64,000 nucleotides of DNA from Solimonas sp. K1W22B-7 (GTDB lineage Bacteria; Pseudomonadota; Gammaproteobacteria; Nevskiales; Nevskiaceae), in NCBI RefSeq assembly GCF_003428335.1, contig NZ_CP031704.1, positions 1,240,001 to 1,304,000 on the forward strand, written 5' to 3'. A model generated the notes under the pieces. The model saw nothing but the letters and a program-made list of their open reading frames with translations. It did not search any database and was not told where the DNA came from. Both the position numbers and the translations under genes were made by a program. Below, one piece after another: positions 54,872-64,000 of this stretch (positions are counted from its first letter, which is position 1; each line of letters opens with the position of its first letter).

Positions 54872-55650
54872 GCAAGGAGACGGTCCTGATCACGGGCGCC
54901 TCCGCCGGTATAGGCCTCGCATTGGCCGAGGAATTCGCCGCCAACGGCCATCCGCTGGTGCTGGTGGCGCGTTCCGCCGGCAAGCTCAAGGAGATCGCCG
55001 CCGACCTGCGTGAGCGCCGCGGCGTTGCCTGCGAGTGGATCGCGGCCGACCTGTCGCAGCCACAGGCGCCGCAGCAGCTCTACGACGAAACCGTCCGCCG
55101 CGGGCTGTCGGTGGGCATCCTGGTCAACAACGCCGGCGTGCTGTGGGAAGGCGAGTTCGACTCCATCGCACTCGAAAATCACCTGGGCCTGGTCCAGGTG
55201 AACATCGCCGCGCCCACCGCGCTGGCGCATCTGTTCCTGAAGCCCATGCTGGAGCGCCGGGCGGGGCGCATCCTCAACATCGCCTCCACCTCGGCCTTCA
55301 ACCCGGTGCCCTCATTGGCGACCTATGCCGCCAGCAAGGCCTACCTGATGTCCTGGAGCGAGGCGCTGGCGCTGGAGACGCGCGGCCGCGGCGTCACCGT
55401 GACGGCGGTCTGCCCGGGTTTCACCGAGACCGCGATGATCGCGCCGGAAGGCCGCAAGCCCATGACCCTGCCGCTGGTGCCCAACCTGACGCCGCAGCAG
55501 GTGGCGCGCGAGTCCTACGAGGCCTGCATGGCGGGCAGGGCCTTGCGCGTCAACGGCCTGATGAACCGTCTCGCGATCGAAGGCCTGCGCCACCAGCCGT
55601 TCTGGCTGCGGCGCGAGCTGGTGGGCCTGATGGAGAAGTGGGGTATCTGA
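54868..55650 (+). CDS. Short-chain dehydrogenase/reductase linked to WS/DGAT
   Basis: A 260-residue SDR of the 'classical, YqjQ/DltE-like' type. The cofactor loop is TGASAGIGLALAEEFA, with NNAG near residue 88 and the catalytic YAASKAY near 152. An acyl-reducing or ketoacyl-reducing role connected to wax ester or TAG metabolism is suggested only by the 4-bp overlap with the WS/DGAT gene. The C-terminus carries a longer helical end. Confidence 0.86.
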   Translation: MSKETVLITGASAGIGLALAEEFAANGHPLVLVARSAGKLKEIAADLRERRGVACEWIAADLSQPQAPQQLYDETVRRGLSVGILVNNAGVLWEGEFDSIALENHLGLVQVNIAAPTALAHLFLKPMLERRAGRILNIASTSAFNPVPSLATYAASKAYLMSWSEALALETRGRGVTVTAVCPGFTETAMIAPEGRKPMTLPLVPNLTPQQVARESYEACMAGRALRVNGLMNRLAIEGLRHQPFWLRRELVGLMEKWGI

Positions 55651-55709
55651 GGCCCACGGCGGCACCATTGTCCGCTACAGTTTCACCGGCCCCTGCCGGA
55701 GCGACTCGC

Positions 55710-56426
55710 GTGATTGCCAAGCAATATCCCGCCGCATCTCCCCACGATCCCATTCGCGAGCTGTTTCCCGGTGTCTGGTGGGTGCACGGCAGCGTCCGTG
55801 TCGGCCCTGGGCTGAGCATGAACCGCAACATGCTGATCCTGGCGCAGAAGGGCGAACTGACGCTGGTCAACCCGGTGCGCCTGCAGGACACCGAGCTGGC
55901 GCGCCTGGAGCAGCTGGGCCGCGTGCGCCACGTGCTGCGCCTGGGCGATTTCCACGGCATGGACGACGCCTTCTACATCGACCGCTACGGTGCCGAGTTC
56001 TGGTGCCAGCCGGGGCAGGAGACCTACAAGCTGCCGGAGCCGCGCCATGCCATCACCGCGGCCACGGCACCGCCGCTGCGCAATGCGCAGTTCTTCGTGT
56101 TCGCCACGGCGACGTGTCCGGAAGCGGCCCTGCTGCTGCGCGATCACGGCCTGCTGATCACCACGGACGCTTTGCAGAATCACGTCGACTGGAGCTACTG
56201 CACGCTGCCGACGAAGCTGGTGCTGCGAATGCTGGGCTTCCATATCGGCCTGCTGATCGGCCCGCCCTGGCGCAAGCGTGTGACGCCCAAAGGCGGCAGC
56301 CTGCGCGGCGATTTCGAGAAGCTGCTGGAGCTGGACTTCGATCACCTGATCGCCGCGCACGGCGGGCTGCTGCGCGGTGGGGCCAAGGCCGAGGTGCGCC
56401 GGGTGGTCGAGGCGACCTTCGGGTAA
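55710..56426 (+). CDS. MBL-fold-like (DUF4336-like) protein
   Basis: A 238-residue protein resembling metallo-beta-lactamase-fold relatives of the DUF4336 type. It starts with LFPGVWWVHGSVRVGPGLSMNRNM, then LVNPVRLQDTELARLEQLGRVRHVLRLGDFHGMDD, and has a DHLIAAHGGLLRGGAK motif near the end. The usual HxHxDH zinc motif is absent, so it may not be a metal hydrolase. The start is GTG at 55710 with GGAG upstream. It lies 59 bp after the SDR gene and could be in the same operon. Confidence 0.65.
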   Translation: MIAKQYPAASPHDPIRELFPGVWWVHGSVRVGPGLSMNRNMLILAQKGELTLVNPVRLQDTELARLEQLGRVRHVLRLGDFHGMDDAFYIDRYGAEFWCQPGQETYKLPEPRHAITAATAPPLRNAQFFVFATATCPEAALLLRDHGLLITTDALQNHVDWSYCTLPTKLVLRMLGFHIGLLIGPPWRKRVTPKGGSLRGDFEKLLELDFDHLIAAHGGLLRGGAKAEVRRVVEATFG

Positions 56427-56444
56427 AAACAGCTGAAGTCTTTC

Positions 56445-56507
56445 GTAGGAGCGACGCAAGTCGCGATCTCTGGGCTGGGAAAAGATCGCGACTTGCGTCG
56501 CTCCCAC
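56445..56507. repeat. GTAGGAGCGACGC palindrome
   Basis: Arms of about 25 nt (GTAGGAGCGACGCAAGTCGC on the left) pair with one G-T mismatch around a short loop. The outer GTAGGAGCG is shared with the family at 12124; the inner arm reads differently but pairs. It lies between convergent genes. Confidence 0.9.
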
Positions 56508-56520
56508 AACAGCGGCTCCG

Positions 56521-57567
56521 TTACTCCACGCCCGCTACTTCCGCCCCCGGCCGCTTCGACTGCCGGTAAGCGGTCGGCGACATGCCCTTCCAGCGCTTGA
56601 AGGCGCTGATGAAGGCGGCGGGCTCGGTGTAGCCCAGGCGGCTGGCGATCTCGGCCAGCTTCATGTGTGCGGAGAGCAGCAGTTCCTCGGCCAGCGCCTG
56701 GCGCACTTCGTCGACCAGGGCGCGGAAGGTGGTGCCTTCCTCGTCGAGCCGGCGGCGCAGGCTGCGCGAGGCCATGTGCAGTTCCTCGGACACCGCTTCC
56801 AGCGAGGGCATCTCGCCGGGGTTGCGCAGCAGGCGGTCACGGATCTGGCCGGCAAGTCCTGAGCGCACACGGCGCTTGGCCAGCAGCTGGCGGCACTGTT
56901 CCTCGCACATGCGCGCCATCATCGGGTTGGCCTGCGGCAAGGGCGTGTCCAGGTCCTTGGCGGCGATCTGGATGGCGTTGAGCGGCGCGTCGAAGCTGGG
57001 GCGCACGCCGCAGATGCGGTCGAAGCGCCAGGCGTAGTCGGGGCGCGGGAAGCGGAACTGTGCGGCACGCCCGGGGAAACCGCCGGGGCGCATTTCCCAG
57101 GCGGCATTGGCCCAGGCGGTGAAGTCGCGCTCCACCAGGAACTGCCGCACGTCGTCCGGCACGTTGCTGTCGTCCAGGATGATCAGCAGGTCCTTGCCGA
57201 CGTTCTCCAGGCGATAGCGCGCGAAGGCGTAGCTCAGGTCCAGGTAGCGCACCGCGATCTCGGCGGCGCTGCGGAAGGTGGGGCTGCTGAGCAGGGCGAA
57301 ACCCCAGATGCCGTAGGCGGACAGGTGATAGCGCAGGCCGGCATCCAGTCCCAGGCCCTGGCTCGCCACCGGCCCCAGGCCGCGCAGCAGGTTGCGGATC
57401 AGCTGCAGTTCCTGCTCGGCGGTGATCTCGGTGGCCGGGTTGGACAGCGTCGCGGCGTCGATGCCGGTATCGCGCAGGCAGTCTTCCACCGGCAGGCCGC
57501 GCTCGGCGCCGAGCCGCGTGAGCAGCTGCGCGCTGATGACCGGACGGCGTACGTCGACGACGGACAT
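56521..57567 (-). CDS. AraC family transcriptional regulator (arabinose-binding-like N-domain)
   Basis: A 348-residue regulator. The N-terminal 240 residues are the AraC/OruR-type ligand domain ([32 protein letters not shown] is typical). The C-terminal 100 residues contain two helix-turn-helices, with [27 protein letters not shown] as the second. Such regulators often control lipid or alcohol catabolism beside SDR and thiolase genes, so the divergent SDR operon at 57833 is the likely target. The ATG at 57567 is preceded by GGAGCC. Confidence 0.9.
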   Translation of the reverse strand: MSVVDVRRPVISAQLLTRLGAERGLPVEDCLRDTGIDAATLSNPATEITAEQELQLIRNLLRGLGPVASQGLGLDAGLRYHLSAYGIWGFALLSSPTFRSAAEIAVRYLDLSYAFARYRLENVGKDLLIILDDSNVPDDVRQFLVERDFTAWANAAWEMRPGGFPGRAAQFRFPRPDYAWRFDRICGVRPSFDAPLNAIQIAAKDLDTPLPQANPMMARMCEEQCRQLLAKRRVRSGLAGQIRDRLLRNPGEMPSLEAVSEELHMASRSLRRRLDEEGTTFRALVDEVRQALAEELLLSAHMKLAEIASRLGYTEPAAFISAFKRWKGMSPTAYRQSKRPGAEVAGVE

Positions 57568-57598
57568 GGAGGGCTCCGGGACGATCCTGAGGGTGTCT

Positions 57599-57715
57599 TG
57601 GCCGCAATTATCAGTCAGTTGGCCGAAAACGTCATTTCTACGACTTTTCCCTCGGAGATGGCGCCCGGGAGCCCGGATTCGAGGTCGTCATCTGGCCGCA
57701 ATCATTAACTGTTTG
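57599..57715. promoter_or_regulatory. Paired direct repeats in the AraC/SDR divergent region
   Basis: TGGCCGCAATTATCA (from 57599) and TGGCCGCAATCATTA (from 57693) are two 23-bp imperfect direct repeats, 16 of 23 positions identical, starting 94 bp apart (about nine helical turns). They sit between the AraC gene and its divergent SDR gene. They are candidate operators for the AraC protein. This is inference. Confidence 0.45.
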
Positions 57716-57832
57716 TCCCTTCTGCTCATTCCCGGGGGATGGCGACGGGCGGCAGCATTCGGGTCATGCGAACACAGGCCGGCCTGCCGCGATCCCGCGG
57801 CTCGCCGGCGTCTTCTTATTGGGGAGCTTTGG

Positions 57833-58600
57833 ATGCAAGTGGAAAATCGTGTCTTCCTTGTCACCGGTGGTGCATCCGGTCTGGGTGCCGCCACCGCGCG
57901 CGCCCTGGTGGCGCGCGGCGGCAAGGTGGTGATCGCCGATCTCAACGACAAGCTCGGTGCCGCGCTGGCGCAGGAACTGGGCGCCGGCGCGCGCTATGCC
58001 CACGTCGATGTCGCCAGCGAGGCCGACGTGCAGCAGGCCGTGGCCCTGGCCATCGCCGAGCTGGGCGGCCTGCATGGCGCGGTCAACTGTGCCGGCATTG
58101 GCGCCGCCGAGAAGGCGCTGGGCAAGGAAGGCCCGCTGGCGCTGGACCGTTTCGCGCGCATCATCAACGTCAACCTGCTGGGCAGCTTCAACGTCATCCG
58201 CCTGGCCGCGCATGCCATGAGCCTGCAGGTGCCCGATGCCGAGGGCGAGCGCGGCGTGATCATCAACACCGCCTCGGTCGCGGCCTTCGACGGCCAGATC
58301 GGCCAGCCGGCGTACTCCGCCTCCAAGGCCGGCGTGGTCGGCATGACGCTGCCGCTGGCGCGCGAGTTCGCGCGCATCGGCATCCGCGTGATGACCATCG
58401 CTCCCGGCATCTTCGAGACGCCGATCCTCGCCGGCCTGTCGCCGGAAGCACTGGATTCGCTGAACAAGTCGGTGCCGTTCCCGCCGCGCCTGGGCCGCCC
58501 ACACGAGTTCGCGCAGCTGGCCGTGCAGATCGTGGAGAACACCATGCTCAACGGCGAGTGCATCCGCCTGGATGGCGCCATCCGCATGGCGCCGCGTTAG
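57833..58600 (+). CDS. SDR, 3-hydroxyacyl-CoA dehydrogenase type 2-like
   Basis: A 255-residue SDR most like the HSD10 type that oxidises 3-hydroxyacyl-CoA. The cofactor motif TGGASGLG is at residues 11-18, NCAG replaces the usual NNAG near 85, and catalytic [10 protein letters not shown] is near 165. [22 protein letters not shown] and the ending GAIRMAPR are characteristic of this group. GGGGAGC lies 8 bp before the ATG at 57833. It is divergent from the AraC gene and precedes a thiolase and fadB, so it likely works in beta-oxidation. Confidence 0.88.
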   Translation: MQVENRVFLVTGGASGLGAATARALVARGGKVVIADLNDKLGAALAQELGAGARYAHVDVASEADVQQAVALAIAELGGLHGAVNCAGIGAAEKALGKEGPLALDRFARIINVNLLGSFNVIRLAAHAMSLQVPDAEGERGVIINTASVAAFDGQIGQPAYSASKAGVVGMTLPLAREFARIGIRVMTIAPGIFETPILAGLSPEALDSLNKSVPFPPRLGRPHEFAQLAVQIVENTMLNGECIRLDGAIRMAPR

Positions 58601-58610
58601 CCGATCCATT

Positions 58611-58771
58611 CCCTCTCCCGCTTGCGGGAGAGGGGCAGGCGAGGGCATGGATGCCCGAGGTAGGGCAATGCATGGAGCAATTGCCGAGGAGAGGGTTGCT
58701 GTAACGCTCGAGAGATTCACAGAAGCCCTCTCCCGGCCTCCGGCCACCCTCTCCCGCCAGCGGGAGAGGGG
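58611..58771. repeat. Two CCCTCTCCCGC modules with a dispersed repeat between
   Basis: A GGGAGAGGGG hairpin starts the block. The following 60 bp match the dispersed repeat at 1115-1199, and a second hairpin module (CCCTCTCCCGCCAGCGGGAG) ends it. It lies in the 209-bp gap between the SDR and thiolase genes and may weaken co-transcription. Confidence 0.82.
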
Positions 58772-58809
58772 ACAACTTCAAGATTTCCATTTCTTAACCA
58801 GAGAACACC

Positions 58810-60018
<1,209 letters not shown>

Positions 60019-60047
60019 AGCGCCCCCAGACTTACGGAATTCCTGAA

Positions 60048-62207
60048 ATGACCACTTCGCTGAAATTCGACATCGACCGCAACGGCTTCGCCGTCCTCAC
60101 CATCGACGTGCCCGAGCGCCCGATGAACGTCATCACCCCGGAACTGACCGCCGAGCTGGCGCAGGCCGTGGAGCGCATCGCCACCGACGCCGCCATCAAG
60201 GGCGCCATCATCACCTCCGGCAAGCCCGGCGCCTTCGTCGCCGGCGCCGACCTCAAGGACCTGGTCACCGCCTTCGACAAGGGCATCGACGCGCTCGAAG
60301 GCTCCAAGTCCTCCCACGAGCTGTCGGCCCTGTTCCGCCGCATGGAAACCTGCGGCAAGCCCTTCGCCGCCGCGATCAACGGCCTGGCCCTGGGCGGCGG
60401 CCTGGAGCTGTGCCTGGCTTGCCACTACCGCGTTCTGGGCGACGATCCCAAGACCGTCATCGGCCTGCCGGAAGTCAGCGTCGGCCTGCTGCCGGGTGCC
60501 GGCGGCACCCAGCGCCTGCCGCGCCTGATCGGCATCCCCAACTCGCTGCCGTTGCTGCTGCAGGGCAAGCAGGTGCAGCCGGCCGAAGCGCTGAAGCTCG
60601 GCATCGTCCACGCCGTCGCCGCGCCGGACCAGCTGCTGGAGAAGGCCCGCGAGTGGCTGCTGGCCACGCCCAGTGCCGAACAGCCCTGGGACAAGAAGAA
60701 CTTCCGCATCCCCGGCGGCGCCGGCCCCATGGCCGCGCACGCCAGCCAGACTTTCGTCGCCGGCAACGCGCTGACCTCGGCCAACACCCACGGCAACTAC
60801 CCGGCGCCCAACGCCATCATGTCCTGCGTGTTCGAGGGCACCCAGGTGTCGATCGACACCGGCCTGCGCATCGAGAGCAAGTACTTCGGCAAGCTGCTGT
60901 CCGGTGCCGTGGCGCGCAACCTGATCCGCACGATGTTCATCAACAAGGGCGCCGCCGACAAGCTCGCCAGCCGCCCCAAGGGCGTGCCGAAGTCCAAGGT
61001 GCAGAAGCTCGGCGTGCTCGGCGCCGGCATGATGGGCGCGGGCGTGGCGCATGTCAGCGCCAAGGCCGGCATGCAGGTGGTGCTGCTCGACTCCACCCTG
61101 GAGCAGGCCGAGAAGGGCCTGGCCGGGATCAAAGCGCTGCAGGCCAAGGACCTCGCCAAGGGCAAGACGACGCAGGACAAGATCGACGCGATCCTGGGCC
61201 GCATCAAGGCCACCGCCGACTACGCCGACCTGGAAGGCTGCGACCTGATCGTCGAGGCCGTGTTCGAGAAGCGCGAGATCAAGGCCGACGTCACCGCCAG
61301 GACCGAGGCCGTGATCCCCGAGACCGCGACCTTCGGCTCCAACACCTCGACGCTGCCGATCACCGGCCTGGCCAAGGCCTCGAAGCGCCCGACGCAGTTC
61401 ATCGGCATCCATTTCTTCTCGCCGGTCGAGAAGATGCCGCTGGTCGAGATCATCCTCGGCGAACAGACCTCCGACGAGACCCTGGCCAAGGCCCTGGACT
61501 ACGTCGGCCAGATCAGGAAGACGCCGATCGTGGTGCGCGACTACCCGGGCTTCTACACCAGCCGCGTGTTCGGCACCTTCTGCTCGGAAGGCCAGCGCAT
61601 GCTGCTCGACGGCATCGAGCCGGCGCTGATCGACAACGGCGCCCGGCTTGCCGGCTTCCCGGTCGGTCCCCTGGCCGTGTCCGACGAAGTCACCATGTTC
61701 CTGCAGCAGAGCATCTACAGGCAGCAGGAAGCCGACAACCTGCCGGAGAAGTACCGCGGCAAGCTGGGTCGCCCGGTGGTCGACAAGATGGTGGACGAAC
61801 TCAAGCGCCCGGGCCGCCGCTTCGGCGCCGGCTTCTACGACTACCCGGAGGGTGGCGCCAAGAAGCTGTGGCCGGGCCTGAAGGACGCCTTCCCGCTGAA
61901 GGCCGAGCAGCCGGACGTGTCCGAGATCAAGGCGCGCTTCCTGACGATCATGGCGCTGGAGACGGCGCGCTGCTTCGAGGAGGGCGTGATCGCCAGCCCC
62001 ATCGACGCCGACATCGGCTCGATCCTCGGCATCGGCTATCCGGCCTGGACCGGCGGCACGCTGTCCTACATCGACACGCAGGGCCCCAGGGCCTTCGCCG
62101 ACGAGTGCTCGCGCCTGGCCGCCTCCTGGGGCCCGCGCTTCGAGCCTTCCGAGTGGCTGAAGGCGCGCGGCGCGTCCGGCGAGCTGTTCTACGCCAGCAA
62201 GGGCTGA
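60048..62207 (+). CDS. fadB: Multifunctional fatty-acid oxidation complex alpha subunit (FadB/FadJ-like)
   Basis: A 719-residue enzyme with an N-terminal enoyl-CoA hydratase and C-terminal 3-hydroxyacyl-CoA dehydrogenase. In the hydratase half, [10 protein letters not shown] and [18 protein letters not shown] carry the oxyanion hole and first Glu, and [21 protein letters not shown] the second. The NAD loop [15 protein letters not shown] lies near residue 323, and the dehydrogenase His is in [15 protein letters not shown]. The C-terminal half follows with [12 protein letters not shown]. It pairs with the upstream thiolase. Confidence 0.93.
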   Translation: MTTSLKFDIDRNGFAVLTIDVPERPMNVITPELTAELAQAVERIATDAAIKGAIITSGKPGAFVAGADLKDLVTAFDKGIDALEGSKSSHELSALFRRMETCGKPFAAAINGLALGGGLELCLACHYRVLGDDPKTVIGLPEVSVGLLPGAGGTQRLPRLIGIPNSLPLLLQGKQVQPAEALKLGIVHAVAAPDQLLEKAREWLLATPSAEQPWDKKNFRIPGGAGPMAAHASQTFVAGNALTSANTHGNYPAPNAIMSCVFEGTQVSIDTGLRIESKYFGKLLSGAVARNLIRTMFINKGAADKLASRPKGVPKSKVQKLGVLGAGMMGAGVAHVSAKAGMQVVLLDSTLEQAEKGLAGIKALQAKDLAKGKTTQDKIDAILGRIKATADYADLEGCDLIVEAVFEKREIKADVTARTEAVIPETATFGSNTSTLPITGLAKASKRPTQFIGIHFFSPVEKMPLVEIILGEQTSDETLAKALDYVGQIRKTPIVVRDYPGFYTSRVFGTFCSEGQRMLLDGIEPALIDNGARLAGFPVGPLAVSDEVTMFLQQSIYRQQEADNLPEKYRGKLGRPVVDKMVDELKRPGRRFGAGFYDYPEGGAKKLWPGLKDAFPLKAEQPDVSEIKARFLTIMALETARCFEEGVIASPIDADIGSILGIGYPAWTGGTLSYIDTQGPRAFADECSRLAASWGPRFEPSEWLKARGASGELFYASKG

Positions 62208-62241
62208 AAGGGCCTGCGCCACAACGAGGAGGAATCGTCCC

Positions 62242-63720
62242 ATGTCCGCTGCTGCTGAAACCCTTGCAAGGCTGGTCGCCGCTCCGGCGAACGACAACGC
62301 GCTGCTGAGCCTGCTGGCGCGCCAGCGTGCGGCATTCGGCGCACGGGGTGAACCCTCCTCGCTGGCCGAGCGCCGCGAGATGCTGCACAAGCTGGAGCAG
62401 GCGCTGATGGACCGGCGCCTGGCCCTGGCCGATGCCATGGCCGCGGACTTCGGCGGCCGTGCGCGCCAGGAGTCGATGCTGGAACTGTTCGTGGTGATCG
62501 ACGACCTGCGCTACGCGCAGGCCAGGCTGAAACGCTGGATGCGTACGCGCCGCGTCTCCGCCAACTGGCAGTTCCAGCCGAGTCGCGCGGCGCTGATGCC
62601 GCAGCCGCTGGGCGTGATCGGCGTGATCGGTGCCTACAACTACCCGGTGATGACGACGCTGTCGCCGGTGGTGGGCGCGATCGCGGCCGGCAACCACGTG
62701 ATGATGAAGCCTTCGAGCCTGACGCCGCACAGTACCGAACTGATGCGGCAGATCGTCTCGGAGCTGTATCCGGAGGAACAGGTGGCGGTGGTCACCGGCG
62801 ACAGCAGCGTGGCCAAGCAGTTCTCCAAGCTGCCCTTCGACCACCTGGTGTTCACCGGCTCCACGCGCGTCGGCAAGCTGATCATGCGCGACGCCGCCGA
62901 GAACCTGGTGCCGGTGACGCTGGAGCTGGGCGGCAAGTGCCCGGCCATCGTCGGCGAAGGCTACGACCTCAAGGTCGCCGCCGAGACCATCGTGCAGACC
63001 AAGTTCCTCAACGCCGGCCAGACCTGCGTCACCGGCGACTACGCCCTGGTGCCAGAGGCTGCGGTGCCGGAGTTCCTGGAGCATGCGCGCGCGGCGATCC
63101 GCCGGTTCTATCCGAAGCTGGTGGACAACCAGGACTACGGCCGCGTGCTGATCCGCAGCGACTGGACGCGCCTGTCGGACTGGGTGGAGGAGGCCAAGGG
63201 TCGCGGCGCGACCGTGGAGACCTTCAACCCGGCCAACGAAAGCTTCAGCCCCGACAACCGCGTATTCCCGCCGACCCTGGTGTCGGATTGCCCCACCGAT
63301 ACCACGCTGTGCCGCGAGGAGATCTTCGGGCCGGTGCTGCCGGTACTGGGCTACAAGTCGCTGGACGGCGCGATCGCGCACGTCAACGCCGGTGACCGTC
63401 CGCTGGCGCTGTACTTCTTCAGCAACCGCGGCGCCGAGGTGGAGCGCGTGCTCAGGCGCACCCTTTCCGGCGGCGTCAGCATCAACGGCTGCGGCTACCA
63501 CGCCATCCAGCACAACCTGCCTTTCGGCGGTGTCGGCGCCAGCGGCATCGGCGCCTACCACGGCCAGGCCGGGTTCGACCGCTTCTCCCATCTCAAGCCC
63601 GTGCTGTTCATGAGCAAGCTGACCAAGGCCAGCGTGTTCCTGCGCCCGCCCTTCGGCGTGCTCGCCGCCTGGGTGCTGGGCTTCATGCTGCACAACCGTC
63701 CGCGTCGCGAGGAACTCTGA
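62242..63720 (+). CDS. Aldehyde dehydrogenase (coniferyl/fatty aldehyde type)
   Basis: A 492-residue NAD(P)-dependent aldehyde dehydrogenase. The catalytic Cys262 is in [11 protein letters not shown] and the general-base Glu in LELGGKCP. The [13 protein letters not shown] substitution for the usual SPWNFP, and the [14 protein letters not shown] region, fit the coniferyl-aldehyde/fatty-aldehyde group (class 3-like). The last 30 residues hold a hydrophobic stretch ([11 protein letters not shown]), which could anchor the enzyme in the membrane, as in mammalian fatty aldehyde dehydrogenase. AGGAGGAA precedes the ATG. It fits fatty-aldehyde or alkane oxidation. Confidence 0.88.
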   Translation: MSAAAETLARLVAAPANDNALLSLLARQRAAFGARGEPSSLAERREMLHKLEQALMDRRLALADAMAADFGGRARQESMLELFVVIDDLRYAQARLKRWMRTRRVSANWQFQPSRAALMPQPLGVIGVIGAYNYPVMTTLSPVVGAIAAGNHVMMKPSSLTPHSTELMRQIVSELYPEEQVAVVTGDSSVAKQFSKLPFDHLVFTGSTRVGKLIMRDAAENLVPVTLELGGKCPAIVGEGYDLKVAAETIVQTKFLNAGQTCVTGDYALVPEAAVPEFLEHARAAIRRFYPKLVDNQDYGRVLIRSDWTRLSDWVEEAKGRGATVETFNPANESFSPDNRVFPPTLVSDCPTDTTLCREEIFGPVLPVLGYKSLDGAIAHVNAGDRPLALYFFSNRGAEVERVLRRTLSGGVSINGCGYHAIQHNLPFGGVGASGIGAYHGQAGFDRFSHLKPVLFMSKLTKASVFLRPPFGVLAAWVLGFMLHNRPRREEL

Positions 63721-63758
63721 TGACACAGTCCGCCGTTATCCAGGAACCGGGGAGTTCC

Positions 63759-64000
63759 ATGAATTTCCAGAACATCCTGTACGCCGTCGACCAGGGCGTC
63801 GCCGTGATCCGCTTCAACCGTCCCAAGGCGCTCAACGCCATGACGATGGACCTGATGGGGGAACTGGGGCAGGCCTTCGACGCCGCTGCCGCCGACAAGG
63901 CGGTGCGCGTCATCGTGCTGACCGGTGAAGGCCGTGCCTTCTCCACCGGCGCCGATCTCGCCGCCACCGGCGACAAGCCGCCGCTGGACCTGCAGGGCCG
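63759..64000 (+). CDS. Enoyl-CoA hydratase/isomerase family protein (3' end outside window)
   Basis: The first 80 residues of a crotonase-family enzyme. IRFNRPKALNAMTMDLMGEL and VLTGEGRAFSTGADLAA are the substrate-binding and oxyanion-hole regions. The window ends before the catalytic glutamates. The ATG at 63759 has GGGGAG upstream and starts at MNFQNILYAV, the usual family N-terminus. An in-frame ATG at 63720, overlapping the aldehyde dehydrogenase stop, would add 13 residues and also has a good ribosome-binding site. It extends the beta-oxidation group. Confidence 0.82.
   Translation, partial: MNFQNILYAVDQGVAVIRFNRPKALNAMTMDLMGELGQAFDAAAADKAVRVIVLTGEGRAFSTGADLAATGDKPPLDLQG

Noticed and set aside
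12124-56507. The four palindromes spread from 12124 to 56507 as a CRISPR array or integron-like repeat
   Set aside because: They are tens of kilobases apart, have no regular spacers and no cas or integrase genes nearby.

Overview
The window is about 64 kb of GC-rich gammaproteobacterial chromosome and is almost entirely core and lipid-metabolism genes. No tRNA, rRNA, insertion sequence, prophage or CRISPR array was recognised. The gene content and order fit an aerobic, flagellated, lipid- or hydrocarbon-using member of the Nevskiales/Xanthomonadales neighbourhood (Solimonas- or Hydrocarboniphaga-like). This rests on a Xanthomonas-style rpoN2 / lone receiver / fleQ locus, a wax ester synthase/DGAT, a phasin and several beta-oxidation genes. 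The taxonomy is inferred from gene content and not tested.

Layout. 1-2.1 kb: the 3' end of a chemotaxis receptor gene, a repeat-filled spacer and a DUF1820 gene. 2.1-4.5 kb: a large lipase-like lipoprotein (minus strand). 5.0-14.9 kb: the flagellar block rpoN2, receiver, fleQ, fliE-F-G-H-I-J-K, with a good sigma-54 site before fliE. 14.9-16.3 kb: a GYF-domain membrane protein and a DsbA-like isomerase (minus). 16.5-20 kb: the proteasome-like Anbu gene facing an alpha-E / circularly permuted ATP-grasp pair. 20.1-22 kb: minCDE. 22-26 kb: an SDR gene and fadD, then a YihY-type membrane protein. 26-28 kb: a phasin with a near-consensus promoter, small genes, and a MAPEG protein. 28-33.7 kb: purC, rpe, a trp leader peptide and trpEGDC. 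33.8-37.5 kb: a secreted protein, crp divergent from an osmC-like gene, and speD. 37.7-42.4 kb: coq7 divergent from holA-proA-nadD-rsfS-rlmH. 42.6-52.8 kb: maf-rng, yhdP-nitrilase-tldD-SRPBCC, rsmD and coaD. 53.5-64 kb: a wax ester synthase/SDR/MBL-like set, an AraC regulator divergent from an SDR, then thiolase, fadB, aldehyde dehydrogenase and a cut-off enoyl-CoA hydratase gene.

The genes form tightly packed operons, many joined by 4-8 bp start/stop overlaps (fliF/G, fliG/H, trpE/G/D/C, maf/rng, tldD/SRPBCC). Several starts are non-ATG (fliH, speD and holA TTG; trpD, rng, rlmH and osmC GTG). nadD can only begin at CTG unless a base is missing.

The most unusual content is non-coding. At least five families of palindromic intergenic repeats fill the gaps between operons. 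The largest is a roughly 420-bp composite element present twice (1249-1664 and, inverted, 52894-53319). It is a chain of seven or more hairpins, and the arms of one hairpin differ between copies while remaining complementary. Other points for follow-up are a trp leader peptide (ending Trp-Arg-Trp) without a visible intrinsic terminator, a histone-H1-like tail on RsfS, a hairpin just upstream of speD, an operator-like palindrome upstream of rpoN2 and paired direct repeats between the AraC and SDR genes.
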